Shown here: one piece after another, positions 13,711 to 27,500 of the stretch | How the letters are laid out: each line of letters starts with the position of its first letter | How positions within the stretch are numbered: position 1 is the stretch's first letter | DNA from: Struthio camelus | Lineage: Eukaryota > Chordata > Aves > Struthioniformes > Struthionidae | Length of the DNA: 64,000 nt | Direction of reading: 5' to 3' | Assembly (NCBI RefSeq): GCF_040807025.1 | Contig: NC_090942.1 | Location: 201,244,747-201,308,746, forward strand | Notes under the pieces: model-generated | The model's database searches: none | What the model saw: the letters and a program-made list of their open reading frames with translations, nothing else | What the model was told of the DNA's origin: nothing | Position numbers and translations under genes: made by a program

Positions 13711-14125
13711 CTGCCTAGTCAGCTCTTTCCCATCTTATATTAATGCACTTGATTTTTCCAGATTACATGCAGACCTTGCATTCTCCTTTTTGAAGTTCAT
13801 CCTGTTTTCCAGACCAGCTGTCTCATTTGTCAAGATCATTTTGACTGCTACTCCACCAGGTTTGTGACATCTGCAAAAGTAATAAATATACTTTATATTT
13901 CATCATCTAGGTCACTGAAGAAAATGTTAAAAATTACCCAGCACAGCACACATCCCAGCCAGAATCTCAGCCAACCATTTTCCAGTGTAACAGCAAACCT
14001 TTGACAATTATTCTCTGATTACTGTTTTCCGACCAATTTTCTCCAGCTTGCTTGGAATGTCATCTAGTCAGGTTTTCTCCAGCTTGTTTATGTCATATAG
14101 CAATGTAAAACTCTTATTTATGCCA
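13711..14125 (-). mobile_element. Ancient CR1 LINE relic (reverse-transcriptase region)
   Basis: Read on the plus strand, this segment follows the complement of the old amniote CR1 reverse-transcriptase region. Recognisable landmarks in order are CTAGTCAG, GATTTTTCC, CATCCTGTTTTCCAGACCA, TTTGTCAAGATCATTTTGA, TTTGTGACATCTGCAAAAGT, CATCATCTAGGTCACTGAAGA and TTTATG. Numerous indels and substitutions remove any reading frame. The divergence is far greater than in the CR1 at 47247-48384, so this is a much older insertion, probably predating birds. The family match is from recalled consensus, not a search. Confidence 0.7.
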
Positions 14126-17100
14126 GCATTTTCAAGGGAACTGAAGTTAAACACTTTTGTATTGTTCATGTATTTGATATATTAAAGTTGATTACTTTTC
14201 TCTTGCATCTGGAAAATGACACATATTTGTACAAGAGACACAAAATGATGTTTTGAGAATTGCCAGTGAAAGAGCTGGGCAGTTCGGACACCAGGAAGCA
14301 AAGGTCAATTTGCATTCACATAAGACCGTTCAATTTTGAGCATGCAGTAAGTAATTGATATTTGAGTGTTTGCCCGCAAGACTGAGGATCAATATACATA
14401 GAGTGGAAGGCCCCCTCTCATCTCTTGTATGCCATATTATCATTCCCCTATGCTTCCTTGGTATACCTCAATAATGTATCTAGCAATAGTGTATTCATTG
14501 AAAATATTGGCTTAGAGATGCGCAATGAGTTAGTTGACCACGTTTTGCTCAGACTTCATAAGGAGTACGGACTGGTCAGTGATCTCTGTATAAGAGAGGG
14601 ACTTCAGCTTTCTTCAGGGAGCTTCACTACTTCCCCCAGCCCTCTCAAACGGCTATATTACTCTAAATATTCTCTTCCACCATAAGCCCTCCAAAGGTTT
14701 CTTCCTTTGGCAGCTCCAGACACTATAGAGTGAACTCCTCTTTTGAGCAGCTCTGGTGAAAGAAGGTGCCTCAAATAGGGAAAGCTGAATAAAGATCAAG
14801 ATTAACAGCAAAGCTATTTCCTGCTTCAGCAGTACCGTCGATTCTGTTTTGATCAAAAAACACACTAGATATTAATTTTGAACCATAATCAGAATGAAAG
14901 TTAGATATTCATCAAAGTATTAAAATAGTTGAAATGCTGTCAGTTTGAAAGAACAGCTTACTAAAAATAAAAGGAGATGAGATGGGTATTTGAAAACCAA
15001 CCAACTTTTTTACAAGGCAAGGCTTTATGCATAATTAATATGCCACTGGGGGATTTTTCAGCAAATAAATATAAAGCTAAACTGTTCAATTAACAAGATA
15101 TATTTCAGCTACTTGCTACTGCTTCTTCTAATAGGATACTCCTCTTCCCCAGCAGTCTGGAATGTTATTGAAATTAGCTAAGGGTGAGATGAAGCTGATG
15201 ATAGTTTAAAATATAGAGCTTGAAAACAGAGAAAAGGGGGCTTATTTTCACAAATAAACACACTTTTAATCTTGAAATCACAGTCTTTCTTTGCAATGGA
15301 GTTGAGACTGCTATATTGCTCAGATTTGTTCTGTGACGTGTATTTTTAATTGTCCTTAACATAACTTTATCATTTATATTCTGTACCTTTTATACCGCTT
15401 TTTGGCTGAAGCTAATACAATTTAGCTATGTTTTACATTAGAAATCATTCTCTTCCTCAAAACACAATGCACATTTTAATATGAGGAGCTGAAAATAAAT
15501 CACCGTGTTAGGTCTCTCTCTTGCACATTATATCCCAAGCCGCCCATTGACTGCAATTACACTTGTGTACTCACAGAGCATGAGGCATCAATCTCTTCAG
15601 ATATCAGTCATGAGTTCAGTCCTGCTAACTGCAAAGCTCCCTTGCCCTTCTGTTATCTTAGGGCCTTTGGTCGAGCTACTTGTGGGATTAAAGTTTCACC
15701 AGTACTTTCCGGGTTGATATGCTCAACTCTTTGTAGGATTAATCTTTACATTAAAAAAACAGGAAAGACAACATCTTCTGTGGGTTTTAACTGTGCCTGA
15801 AAGCTGCACAGACGCCTACAGTCTTCAGGAAAGACGACTACATTCCTAACTCCATTCCCATATACAATTCACATTCATTTGCCCCAGTGCACAAGCAAAC
15901 CCTACCCAAGTGCATTCAAAATGGAATAGGCAATAGGCTTTGCAGTGCACTCTAAGAATGCTCAGTGCATCAAAAGGAACAGGAGTGCAAAACCCCGTAC
16001 GGTAATTAAGCTTTACTGGGAAATCAAGCATATGTCATATACAATATGCTGTCTCTTCTGCTTCCCTTCCCCCTCCTCCCCCTCCTATTTTGGGTAGAAA
16101 GGAATCCACAAATAGAGTAAAGGGAAGATTTTAAGAAAATCTTAACAGCAGATACTGCACTGTAGAAAAATCTGTTGTTTGGATAATAACATTAGAGAAG
16201 GAATCCTTAACTGATACAGGAGAGAAAGAACTAGCAACCTCAGCAGGACAGCACAAAACACCTGTCAAAATAAAGAAATCTTAGTTAATCCACAGAAAGG
16301 ATGATTGGGAAGCTCTATGAGAGAAGCAGAGCAATAGAGCCCTTATGAAATGTAGATGCTCAGGGAGGCAAGGCGGAAGGGAGGAATAAAGGCTATCTGC
16401 TCATTTAGTTTTAACTGGAATCTGAGATGGCTGTCTTTCCTACCATACATCAAACTGACCTCCGGAACTCAGGAACCAAAACAGTTCAATACAGACTGTC
16501 TGCAGTTGTTTTTTTTGATTCTCCTTTTCAACTCGTGCCTCATGGGAAACCTTACCAAAAAAAAAAAAAATCAGTTTAGAAACAACTTTCATTATACAGC
16601 ATATTTTCCTGATTATGAGGCACTTTAAGAACAAGAAAAAGCCATCTGCTGTAACTTGGCTGCTCTTTCCATTTTAGGTTAATCCACATTTCTGTTTTTT
16701 TCATCATCATTCCTAATTAAATCCTTCTCCAACACAAATTTAGATGGTTTTACAATTTTTATTCAAACCTTTGTATTCAATTCCAGTTCTCCTGGCAAAG
16801 AATCTGACAAATTCATCATCTCTTATATGAATTACTTCTGCCTAAACTTTCTACACATATACAATTTTCCATCTTTAAACCGATCTCTGGAGGAAAGGAC
16901 TGCAAACTCCCACGTGACTAATAGCCCCAGCTTTGTGCTGGATGCTGAAGTACAAAGGCATCGTAGCATACCTTGAATCTTAAAAAAAACTGCTTGTACA
17001 GAGTTCCTGTGTGGAGCTTTCTGTTAACTTCTACTCTACATGTATAGGAGGCTACTGGAAGGAGCTGTCGCGTTCTGCTTTGTGCACTCAGAGCATTGCA

Positions 17101-17699
17101 CCGTGCCCTGTCTCTTGGGGAGACATTTGATTTTTATTCTGCCTAGTTCTATCCATTGCCCCTTAATCTAACACAAAAGCATCTGCGCGGGGAGCAGTAC
17201 GGCGGGAAGCACTTGCCCTGCAGTTCAACCACTGCCTCTCCTATTTCCGCCTTGTTAATGAACAGCGAAACAAAAAAACAAGCCGACAAGTCTGAGCTTC
17301 TTTTAGATATCACAGTGGGCACATGGCATGGCTTCTCCCAGGCATACTGATCGCTTTTACCACATTTATAGTACTCCCATAAATGCTTCTTGGAGCAGCT
17401 CCAGGCAATCGTAATTAATTCTCGGTGGGATGCTCATGGTGGTCACCCTGCATCCGAAAGGTCAGGACTTTGTCTGTGCCTTTACAACAGCAGTAAAAAT
17501 TAAATACCCACTTTCCTCAAAGGTCATCATCAGCCGAATACACATAACGATCAGTCTCAGTCAGCTGCCTGGTCCCTGCTGTTTCTCATTATTTCTGCAG
17601 CTATCCTAAAAATTAAAAAGAAATACATAAACAAATGGAAACAGAAGCCATTTTCCGGTGTTGAGCTAATCCTCCGTCCGGTGCGAGCAAGTGACAAAG
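14126..17699. other. Non-coding spacer, no gene seen
   Basis: This stretch is AT-rich and holds only short open frames without recognisable domains. A C/T-rich run lies at about 16060-16090 and an A run at about 16557-16570. CpG density begins to rise after about 17640. Confidence 0.6.
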
Positions 17700-18510
17700 G
17701 CAAAACAGCAAAAGCGCCGTCGCCCCCGCCAACGCGCGCAGAGCCGTTCACCTGCGGGCGCTCCGGCTTTAATTAATCCCCCTGGCTTCTTAGGAGGGCT
17801 AAAAGAGGGACACCCAGGCTGGCACACATCTGTTGCGCAGGAGTTCAAGGTGAAAGCCCACGTAGCCCGCAGGAAAATGTCACTCCAGGATTTTCTCTCT
17901 TGACGGCGGCCACCGGCGCCTCAGCACCACGGACAGGGCGCGCCCCGCCCGCCGCCCGCCCGCCGCCGCCGGCGGGAAACGGCCGTCAGCGCGGCTGGCG
18001 GCGGCGCCTCACGGCGGCGGCAGGGCGGCCCTCTAATGGCGGCCGGCGGCCCCTCGCGGCGCCCCCCTCACGGCGGCCGCCGCCGCGCTGACGGCAGGCG
18101 CCTCCCCGGGCCAGGGCCGCCGCCGGCCGCGGGCCCCGCAGCGCGCCGCGAGCGTCAGCCGGCTTCCTGACGCGCGTCTTTCTCTCCTTTACAGCCAAGG
18201 CTCCGTTTTGTTCTCGTGCCCTTTGAAAAGGGCAATCTGAAATTCGTTTGGGGTTGTGCTTTGGTTTGATTTGCTTTGGTTCCCCCCCCCTCCCCCCTTA
18301 ACGCTTCGCATCTTGCAGCCTGGCGGCTTGGCCAAGGGGGAGGAGGGAGGAGACGTGAACATGGGCAAAGCACAAAAATAAGGGAAAGACACAGGGCAGC
18401 GTGCACCCAGGCGAGGAAGGAGGCCTCAACGGGTGGCACGCGCGAAATAAAGCCCGTTCTGGGTCCGCTCAAACCGCCCAGCTGCTCACCGCTGCTGTCT
18501 CCGTGAGGGG
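17700..18510. promoter_or_regulatory. CpG island 2, candidate neuronal promoter
   Basis: The core at about 17900-18170 is extremely GC-rich with dense CpG, GGCGGC and GCCGCC runs and ATGGCGGC (YY1-like) at about 18036. It lies between AT-rich flanks. An RE1/NRSE element sits at 17920-17940. A minus-strand splice donor-like sequence, GTGAGCAGC, abuts 18490, and a plus-strand acceptor-like TTTCTCTCCTTTACAG ends at about 18195. These make a transcription start here plausible in either direction. Synteny with amniotes predicts WASF3, transcribed leftward, between CDK8 and the left end of the window. That assignment is inference only. Confidence 0.7.
17920..17940 (+). promoter_or_regulatory. RE1/NRSE element (REST/NRSF site)
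   Basis: The 21-base site contains TCAGCACCACGGACAG, an unbroken 16-base match to the canonical RE1. From the recalled 21-base consensus only three positions differ: the first base (C for T) and two near the 3' end. REST is a zinc-finger repressor that binds RE1 and silences neuronal genes in non-neural cells. The site is at the left edge of CpG island 2, where it would control a neuron-restricted promoter. WASF3 is brain-enriched, which fits the synteny-based guess. Confidence 0.75.
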
Positions 18511-21500
18511 CGAACTTCGGTAATCGAGCCGAGTTTTTCTTTCCGTTCCACTGGTGTAAAAGGAGGTACCTCGCTCGGTATCGCTGGGCTCCCTTTCCAG
18601 ATCTGCATCAGCGCCAGACAGGTCGAATGTGACCCTGGTGACTTTATAAAGATTTTTTGCTTTTACGACAAAATGTTTGCTGCTTCTTTCGCTGTATTGT
18701 TCCCTTATCTGACAGATACTCGTTTCTTTCCCTAGCCCTGGAGAAAATCCTGCACGTGATTTTTCTCCTTTGAGAAGCCATGTAATTTTGCATGTAGATG
18801 TCAAGTCCCGTTGTTCAGCACAGGGAATACCAGCCTCGAGGCCAGGAGACCCAAGGTGGCTGAAACAAACGCAAAGAGTCTCCAAAGATGGTCAGATATT
18901 GGGTGTCATTATACTGCTAATTTCCCTTTGGAGGGTCTCCATCTCTGCTCATAGGCCTTTCACAAACCCCTCCGAAGTCTTCATCCCAGCTTCACTCTCC
19001 TTACCTGAATCTCTGCCTCATTCTCTGCTACCCTGTCGTCTCTTACATATGTACCGTCTTTCTCAGTTTGTTTTTTCTATTTAGTTATCCTGCACCCCGA
19101 TTAATCCAGCCAAGGAACAGAAAATTATCATGCCTATCAAGCTTTTTCCTCACTGCCTCACTGCAGCCAGGAATTCATGGAGCCAAACTAAGGTGAAAAA
19201 CGTCACATTCTTCGTGATATGTTCAAGGCCTCTCTCTTTATGTTTGACTCATCTCGACTGCAAGTCACTGTGCCAAGGATTGCCTCCGAACGGCACGAGC
19301 TCCATAGATCTTTGGCTGCTAAAGAAGTACAAATGAGAAGAAATTATCTCTCTTCAACTTACACACAAGATAATTTCATTTTCTATCGAACAGTTATCTT
19401 TTAAGAGATGTAGGCAGATGAAGGGCTCTGACTGGCGTTTATTATAGGAAGTGTAACAACTGTTGTGATGCACCCCTCCTACTCTGCTCTATGTGTCTAT
19501 TGATTCCCATCATATAATTAAATCGTGAACTCTGAAAGGGAAAGGCATCTTTCCTTTCAAGTACTGTACAATGTCTAGCCCACCAAGGGCTTCAGAGCCT
19601 TCTGATCCCTCTCAGGACCTCTGGTAACACTCCAGTGCAAATAGTAACAGAGAATACTGCAATGCAAATAGTATCGGAGGAGCATCTGCCTGCTCCCTTT
19701 CCCAGAGACTCCAAGCTAGCTTAATGCAGGAGATCTTATGTATCCAATAATATAATAGCCCGAGTGGCAGATCATTACAGTGCTATTGTGCCCTGCCAGA
19801 AGTGTTGTTATGGATATAACAGACTGAACCGGTTATTAATCGTCTCAAAGCATTTTCACATGAGCACAAATATAAATCACAGCATTCCATCCAGTTGGTA
19901 ATTACATTCTGCCCCAATGAATTCTTTCTGAAATTTCTACCAATAATAGTATTTTTCACTTCCAGTCCTAAACTTTGTGCTTCATTGCTGTGCACTGTTA
20001 AATAGCAGATAGAGTTCTCTTCTGAGGTGATCAGTTTCCTTTTACGGAAATTCAGAGGTACAGAGAGCTGCATTATATACTTCATGTAGCTATCAGAGAA
20101 CTCTATAAAGCCCTTTTTTTATATTAAATTATGTGTAAGTGCTAAATTGTCTTATTCTAAAGAAAATGCATTAATGCCATTTAACAATTGAGCTCTTAAG
20201 GCAGCCTTTTTGAAAGCCAAAATAGTAAACATTGGCTCCTAAGTCGTATTTATCCCATGATGTCATCAAAGCCAAAAGCAGGCATGAAAGGGGGAAAATA
20301 CTCTAATTTCCTCTTAATGCACCTTTCACAATTTCCACACAATTTGTAGATTTCTGAATATAAAATAACAATGCCATTTGCAACTGGCTATTTATTATTT
20401 ATTATACACAGCTATGTAACTGTGCATTCCCTTATAATACATGAAGGGAGCTTTCAATTAGCAAAGCGTGGAAGATTTGGCCCTTTAGACAGTCACACTT
20501 GAGAACATTTGAAAAGCAATTTCTTGCTGAACCACCGTTTCTAAAGACCTGCACTGTTATTCATAGCTGCAATTTAGGATTTGTTCCTCTGAGAGAGCAA
20601 TTTTATTTTATCCTCTGACCACAGTAAAGTTTCAACAGCTTAGTGTCCAAATGAAAATGACATATTGGATCATGCCACGTTGGTGGCATTGGGTATCATA
20701 TCCCTATGCCCCTTATTCTGAAAAAAAAAATCACTTGCCAATACCTTACATAAGCCCCAATGCACTTTTTAAGAAAACTTCCAAAGACAGAAAATATGCA
20801 ACATCTTTTTAAAACAATATCACAGTCTTGAAATTATGTATGGCACCTGATATCATCAGTTGCGCAGCTATTTTTGAAAGCCTCTCTGGTTCAGCAGCAA
20901 ACTAAAGAGATAAGCAAACATATACAGGGATCCGCATCGTTGCTTGGAAACAATCAGTTTGGGAATGGCATAATCGTATTACCCTAAAGAAGACCAAAAT
21001 ATTAATAGACTTCATGAAATTCAGATGCAAACTCTTCCTCTCGAATTAAATTTTGCTATACATTTATAATGGGTTTCCTCTTTTTTTCTTCTTCCCCACC
21101 AAAAGGCATGCATAAATGCCTCATGGTATCCCAGCAAATGAAAAATGATGTGCTAAACCTTTATTGATTTATTTGGCATTCCCATAGACTCCCTACTCCC
21201 AAAACATATGCATTCAATTATGTACTTCATGTTTGCATTATGAAAAATAGATTACATTCAAAAGAGAAGATGGAAGAGCTTAAACGATTGTTAATAGAAT
21301 ACAGAGGCCCAGATTATTCAAGCTGGGCTTGGCATGCAAGTGCGACTGGGAACACAGGAGGGATGCTCACAACCACACAATTTTAGGCAACTCCGTTAGC
21401 ATGTCTAATTAGACTTTGGCTATACTGAGTGGAGAGACACCAGCTTCTCCCAAAACTGAGCCTAAGCAGGAGTCTAGCTTATTGTCCTACTCTTTCTCCG

Positions 21501-24500
21501 CTGATTGCAGATGTAGCCTAGCTAGCTAAAAAGATGACTGAAGAGAGTAGAGAAGCCTCAGGCCTACTCTGATTTATTTTCAGCTGTTTCAGAGGCAATT
21601 TGGCACCTGGGATTGCTACAGCATAGGGAAACCCTAAGTATATGCTGAGGCGGCCAGTCTGGATGGTGCTGGTGTACAGCCCAGTTCACCACCTCTGAGA
21701 TTTAGTTAGTTCTAGCTAAAATTCTGGCTAAATTTCCAGCTCTGAGGTCGTGCAAAGCATCAAGAAAGAAATGGAAGAGGAAGTGTCAAGTAGCATTCTG
21801 TAGCTAGAACTTGGAGTTCCACTTTTGGAAAAGTACTTAAACACACCCTTAAATCCATCCTTATTCAGAGGAGCTTTCAAGTACAGGCAGAAATCCCACT
21901 GGCTTCAGTGAAGCAGAAGCATATGTAAAGTATAACACACACTTAAATGGTTTCCTAATAAGAATGCCTTCTGAATCATGGTCATGGTTGCTGGTTTAAA
22001 TTCAGCCAAGGATGATAGTCATCTAATCTTACTATCTAACGAGTGTGAGTGTGAAATTAGGTTATTGGCCATGTGCTGCACCCTCTAGACAGATATCAGT
22101 ATCGGAACCATGATAACAACCCAAATTAATTTCATACCTGACCAGTAGAAAGGCCAAGGACTGGAACAACCTTACAGACAGATCTGCATTTTCACCTCAG
22201 GATACCTTTTTTGAGGCAGTTTGGCACACACAGGGCACGAATAATGCACAGACCCCTACGAATGTTGCCAGATCTTAATTCCATTCTCTTGCCAAGCAAG
22301 CCTGTGCTTTTAAGGGGTACAATATTTCTATTAGAAGGATGAAATGTAAAATTACGAATGGGAGATGATTCTCAAAAGAGACATAGCCAACAGAAAGCTT
22401 CATGCCAGTTGCTTAAAAAGCCTTTGAAAGTTTTCCAAGAAAGCACACAGAAGCACAGATTCCTTCTACCAGTTTAGCTTTGTAATTGTCTTCCCTTTCA
22501 ATAGCTATTTTTGTCTTCAGAAGAATGGCTGCCCCCTAGGTCCCCTCTCCCTGCCAGCATCCTTGAGAAAGGGCTGAATAGAGCTTCCCTTTCCTCCCCA
22601 TGGACATGGCAGGGCTGTATTACAGGTTGCCGTGGGCAGAGGCGTGAGATGGACTTGCCCACAGTGCCTGAAAGGACTTCCAGCATCTCTAGCACAAAGC
22701 AGTAGCAATGAAGTCCAGCTCTCGGAGGGGCAGCACAGCTGACTGCTGAAACCTGGAGTGGTCCTGGAGCGTTTGACAATTTCTGCTTTGCCAATGTGAC
22801 TCTCAGGAAGTTTAACTTATTCTGTCAGCTGAGCACCTACATTACCAGCTGACTAAAGAAAATATTTGTGTCTCAGACAGCCCCTCTAAGTATTCTGTTT
22901 TAATGAGACAGGTTCCTGCAAGTAATTTGAATTAAAGATCACATGCTAAACCCAAACACAAGTTCCCAGAGTTTCTCAGAAGCCTTCTTTTCATGTGTGC
23001 AACATTTGTTCCCAGCCAGTGTTGCAGATCCAATGAATTTTGAATGTCACATTTTGATCAGAATTTTTCTGACCTCCTTTGCTGCCATTTCTGTGCACTT
23101 TACAGAGAAGCTAGTCTGATCTGAATTCTCTGAGAGTGTCCTAGAGACTTTTACTTCTTTATTAACTATTCTGCTGGTGGACTAGACCTCTTGGGCACTT
23201 ATTTTTCCACTTCTAGAAGTCTAATGGCCCGTGGTACATCTGCTATCCTCACTCCTACATCCAAGCAGCTAGCTGCTTCAGAAATGCAGATCGATGGGCA
23301 AAAAGATAATAACCTTTTCTCAGTTGTGTTTCCTGAACTGCTTTATCTGTTAGAAAATCTTGTCTTTCTTCCCCCTTCAGCATTCGAATGACTAGTCAGC
23401 TTCTCCTTCCTTCCTCTTTGGATTTTTTGTGTATACCTAACACACTTTCATTTTAGAAATGGAAATGTTATTATTATGCTACTGTTAGCTTACTATATTA
23501 TATCCATGTGGTATGCAACTGTTTGTGCACCAAACTGGTCCTGATAAGCACCTTCTGCCGTGGAGAGGTTAATGCAGCATGAGAGCGATGATTTCAAAGT
23601 CGCTCTACACCCATCTTTATACCACTTCCTTCTCTAGCTTGTCACAGCCAAAATCTGCGAGGGCCTTTCTACCCTGCAGATGCGGGATCACCTTCCAGTG
23701 GTCCATCCCATATAAGTGTGAGGAGTTAAGTAGTCTTTCCACCCCACATGTGATCTGAGCTCTTTTCTCTGCTCACCCTTCAAAGGAGTCAGGATTTGGG
23801 ATGACCATGAATGCAATTCACATGGAAATGTCTACAATCGTTGCAGCCTACACTTTGGAAATCCTGGGCAAATATGGGGAGCAGAGGGAAAAGGCTGACA
23901 TCAGCAAGGCGACTCAGAAAAGACAGCAGCCAGGAGCCCACTTGAGTGAGAAGGGGAAAAGCCCAGGAAACGAGCCTGGTATTACCAAGTTAAAAATCTG
24001 CCTTGCCACTAAGGATCGAGGCAGCAGAATGTGGCAAAAAGCAAGCGTCTATATACCAGTGAGGTAACAGCTCGGGGAGGGACTGTATCACAAAGGAGGA
24101 TGAAGTTGAGGATGAAGAGTGAGGCACATGCACTAAGCTTTCCTGAGAGGATTAAACGTTTCAAGTACCACCACATGTAGCCCTGCAGCACGGTAAATGC
24201 AGTATTGTCAACTGCTAGTAGCAGACCACAGGCTTTCTACTGAGTTTATGAGGCCTCAGGACTAAGGTTCATCAGGCTTACTTTATCTGAACTTGTCTGA
24301 ATCCACTTGGAACTTTGTTTTCGCTTGTTTATCCATATTGGCAATTTTTCTGATGACCAGTGGCTATGCCTAATTTGTTTTACTTTTGCTTATATTTGTA
24401 TGGTACAACCGTAATGTTTACATTGATAGTCACAACAAACCGTTATTTTCCTCAGAATGACATATTTATGACTAACAGTTATGTAGCACAGAGGAATACA

Positions 24501-27500
24501 GGGCTGACGTGCTAGTGGTGGTCCTGAACGTCGGGACATAGCGCACAGCACAGAGGAGTGCAGACATGGGATGATAAAAGAAGGGCACAGGCTGACACGA
24601 CAGACTCGAGGGCTATGAACAACTTACCAATGGTCAGCTAAAGAAACACCGATCTGGGAGCTGGACAAAGCATATTCTAGGAGTAGCAAAGAGAGCAAAG
24701 AACAAGTATCTAAAATATGTAATACATACCATATTATAGGAAATTCAGATGTAAAGTGGAACCACAAACGAAGGTGTAAAGCATATAAGCAAACATATAA
24801 AGTTGACTCCACCTGGATCCTAGAGAGAGAAAGAAGAAACCATCAGCATTATACTCTTTCTGGCAAACGACTTGGGGATCCTGGTAACACTTCACTTACA
24901 CTGAAGTCATCCATGTTAGGACCAAGAGCAGTGGAAGGCGTTGCATAGCACTGGAAAAGGGGCTAGATACTACAAGTGTGTGTTTAATCATTTTAGCTGT
25001 AATATTATTACTAAGACTTCTTCTTTAACAGTATTCTTTGCTTTTTTTTCTTTATTTTTCTGTAATATTTAGACCTGAACTAATGAAAAATTTTCATTGG
25101 ATTGTTAAGATTTCAATTATACTAGCAATAAATTCTTAGCTCTGTGCTTAAAGTGTATTTCCTTTTTGCCCATCACAAGATTTTGAGCTTGAATCATGTA
25201 ATAAATCCATGATGATCTGGGGACTCAGACAATTTCAGATTTGTCTCTGCTAACAATTATGTTCACCAGACACCTGAAGGCACTGACATTATCGCTGTTC
25301 TACCAGAGCAATGCGAGTAAGAGAAGGAAAGAGACACTTAGCAGTCGTAGAGCATCCATTACGTTCACTCACCCAGAGAAGCACCTTAACTGAGAGCCTA
25401 CATAACCGCTATTAGTATAAAGGATTGCCAGCTCCTGCCAGAAGCATTACTCTTTCACATGACTCTGCAGTGTATGCGGGTGACTCCCATTGACTATTAC
25501 CAGCCCTATGCTGATGTGTTTTAACGTGCACTTCCTGCTTTTCCGAGTTTCGCATATGACAGAAGTAGGTTTTGAAAAGCCTGAGATAGCCCCTAGCATC
25601 CTTGTTTCTGCACTATGACAAAGTGACTGAGCACTTTCTGAAGACAGTCTTCAGCCAAGCATCAAAGAGCACGAGAAAACCCCAGCTGGTATTGGTATTG
25701 GAGGATCCAGTTTCTTCCCCGCAGAGGCAAAGACAGTTCTTAACTATGCTGATTTGTATAGTTATTTTGCCTGAGGAAAGTCATTTAAAGCAGGTACAGC
25801 ATCACCAAGAAATGCAGCCAGTGGCCTGGACTTTGAAAGGGATTTGAGCACCTAGACGGAAGTATAACCTTACCGAAACTGCCCCACGCTCCTTGAGATA
25901 CTCCTCCCTCTACTACTAAGTCTTTTGAGTTGCTTTTCCCCTGATTATTTCAGCACTTCTGACATTTGCTGAGAAATTTCCAGACCTTTGCTGAAATGAA
26001 TGAATGTGGAAGACAAAATTCCAGCATCTCCTTCTGTAATCATCTAGATAATCCACTGGATTTCCAAAGCTGTTACCTGCAAATCACACTTAATCTCAGG
26101 AGCTCCAGTGGGAATTCAGTGCCTCTGAAAGTCCAGCTGTGAAAAATCAACAAGCTACAGACAATCAGGAGAAGATAACAGTAAATGAAATGAAAGAGTA
26201 ACTCTGATAGATACAGTATCCCCTAGAGAAGAGGATGCAAAGTCTATCATCTGCCACATAGATTTTTGGTTGCTTTGAAAAAATGTAATTATTAATTTTT
26301 TAAAAAAGTTTTCATTAGCAAATTAGCCTAAATCCTTTTCAGAAGTGAAACAAAGCTGAATTTGAATGAGGAAAGGATGGTTGTTGGCCACAGAGGAGCC
26401 AACCCCCTGTGCACAGTGTAAATGCCTCTATGTTGTATATATATTTTACTTGTGTTTCCCATCTTTATGTCTGCCCTTTCATTTAAGGTTGCATGTTCAA
26501 ATAGTTCACAGCTGCAGAAAGAACATTGCAGACAGTCTATAATTTGCTGCCAAACATGATTCTGAAGAGGTTTGCAATTTGTGATAATGGTATTGTTACT
26601 TCAATTCTTTTCTTGCAGATCATCCTTCAAGACATGTAATACTTTACAAAGATTTCTGTGTTTATCACTGTTAGCCCTGCAAGCAAGAGATTACAGTAAG
26701 AATATTTAAAATTTTATTACTACAGCTCTTTTTTATGTCGCTAGCGGTAGTAGATACAAGGTATGAGTGGGAAGTGCCAGGAAAAATCATTTCATTTCTA
26801 TTAGGCAACAAATAAAGTACGCACGTTTAATACAATTTGATATAATAAACCCTCAGTGCAATTAGTCCTTAGATTAGTAATTTTATAATCCAGCTGTTCA
26901 GCAGTGACTCAAACCTGTTGTTTGCCATCTTTTAAATAACTATATAAGCTGTTTTAGTGAGGAAAATGTAGATATGTGATTCATTGTCTCACAATGTACT
27001 TTTCCTTTCCAGGTCTCAAAGCTTTGTCCTGAGAAAGCTGTCTGGAGATGATTTGGATTAAATGGGCAGTCTTTACCCAAAGCAGTCTAAGGCTCAGCTA
27101 ACAGTGTATAGTCTTTTTCAGCGCCGAATAAATTCAGAAAGTGTACCCTCACAACAAAAGCCATTTCTCTGCTAAAGAATTTGCACTTCACTGCTTTCCC
27201 AGGCAAGATACACATTGCCTCTTATCTCTGAGGAGGGATGGGGGTATGCAAAGAGCATCATCACATTTTGCAGATAGTATTCAAAGCGAAGGGGTTTGCT
27301 GTTTCTTTAGGCTAGATGCTGAAGCCTGCTTCTAATTACCACAATGGTCAAATCCAGCTAGGATTCAGATCTGCCAGATCCAAGGTTTTCTGTTAATTCA
27401 TTTTGATTTGTGATATTGGTCTTACTGAGTTTTCCCATCAATGACTCCTTCCATAAGCATTATTTTGTGTCATCAAAGGCCTCTTGAGGAAGGAGGAGCA

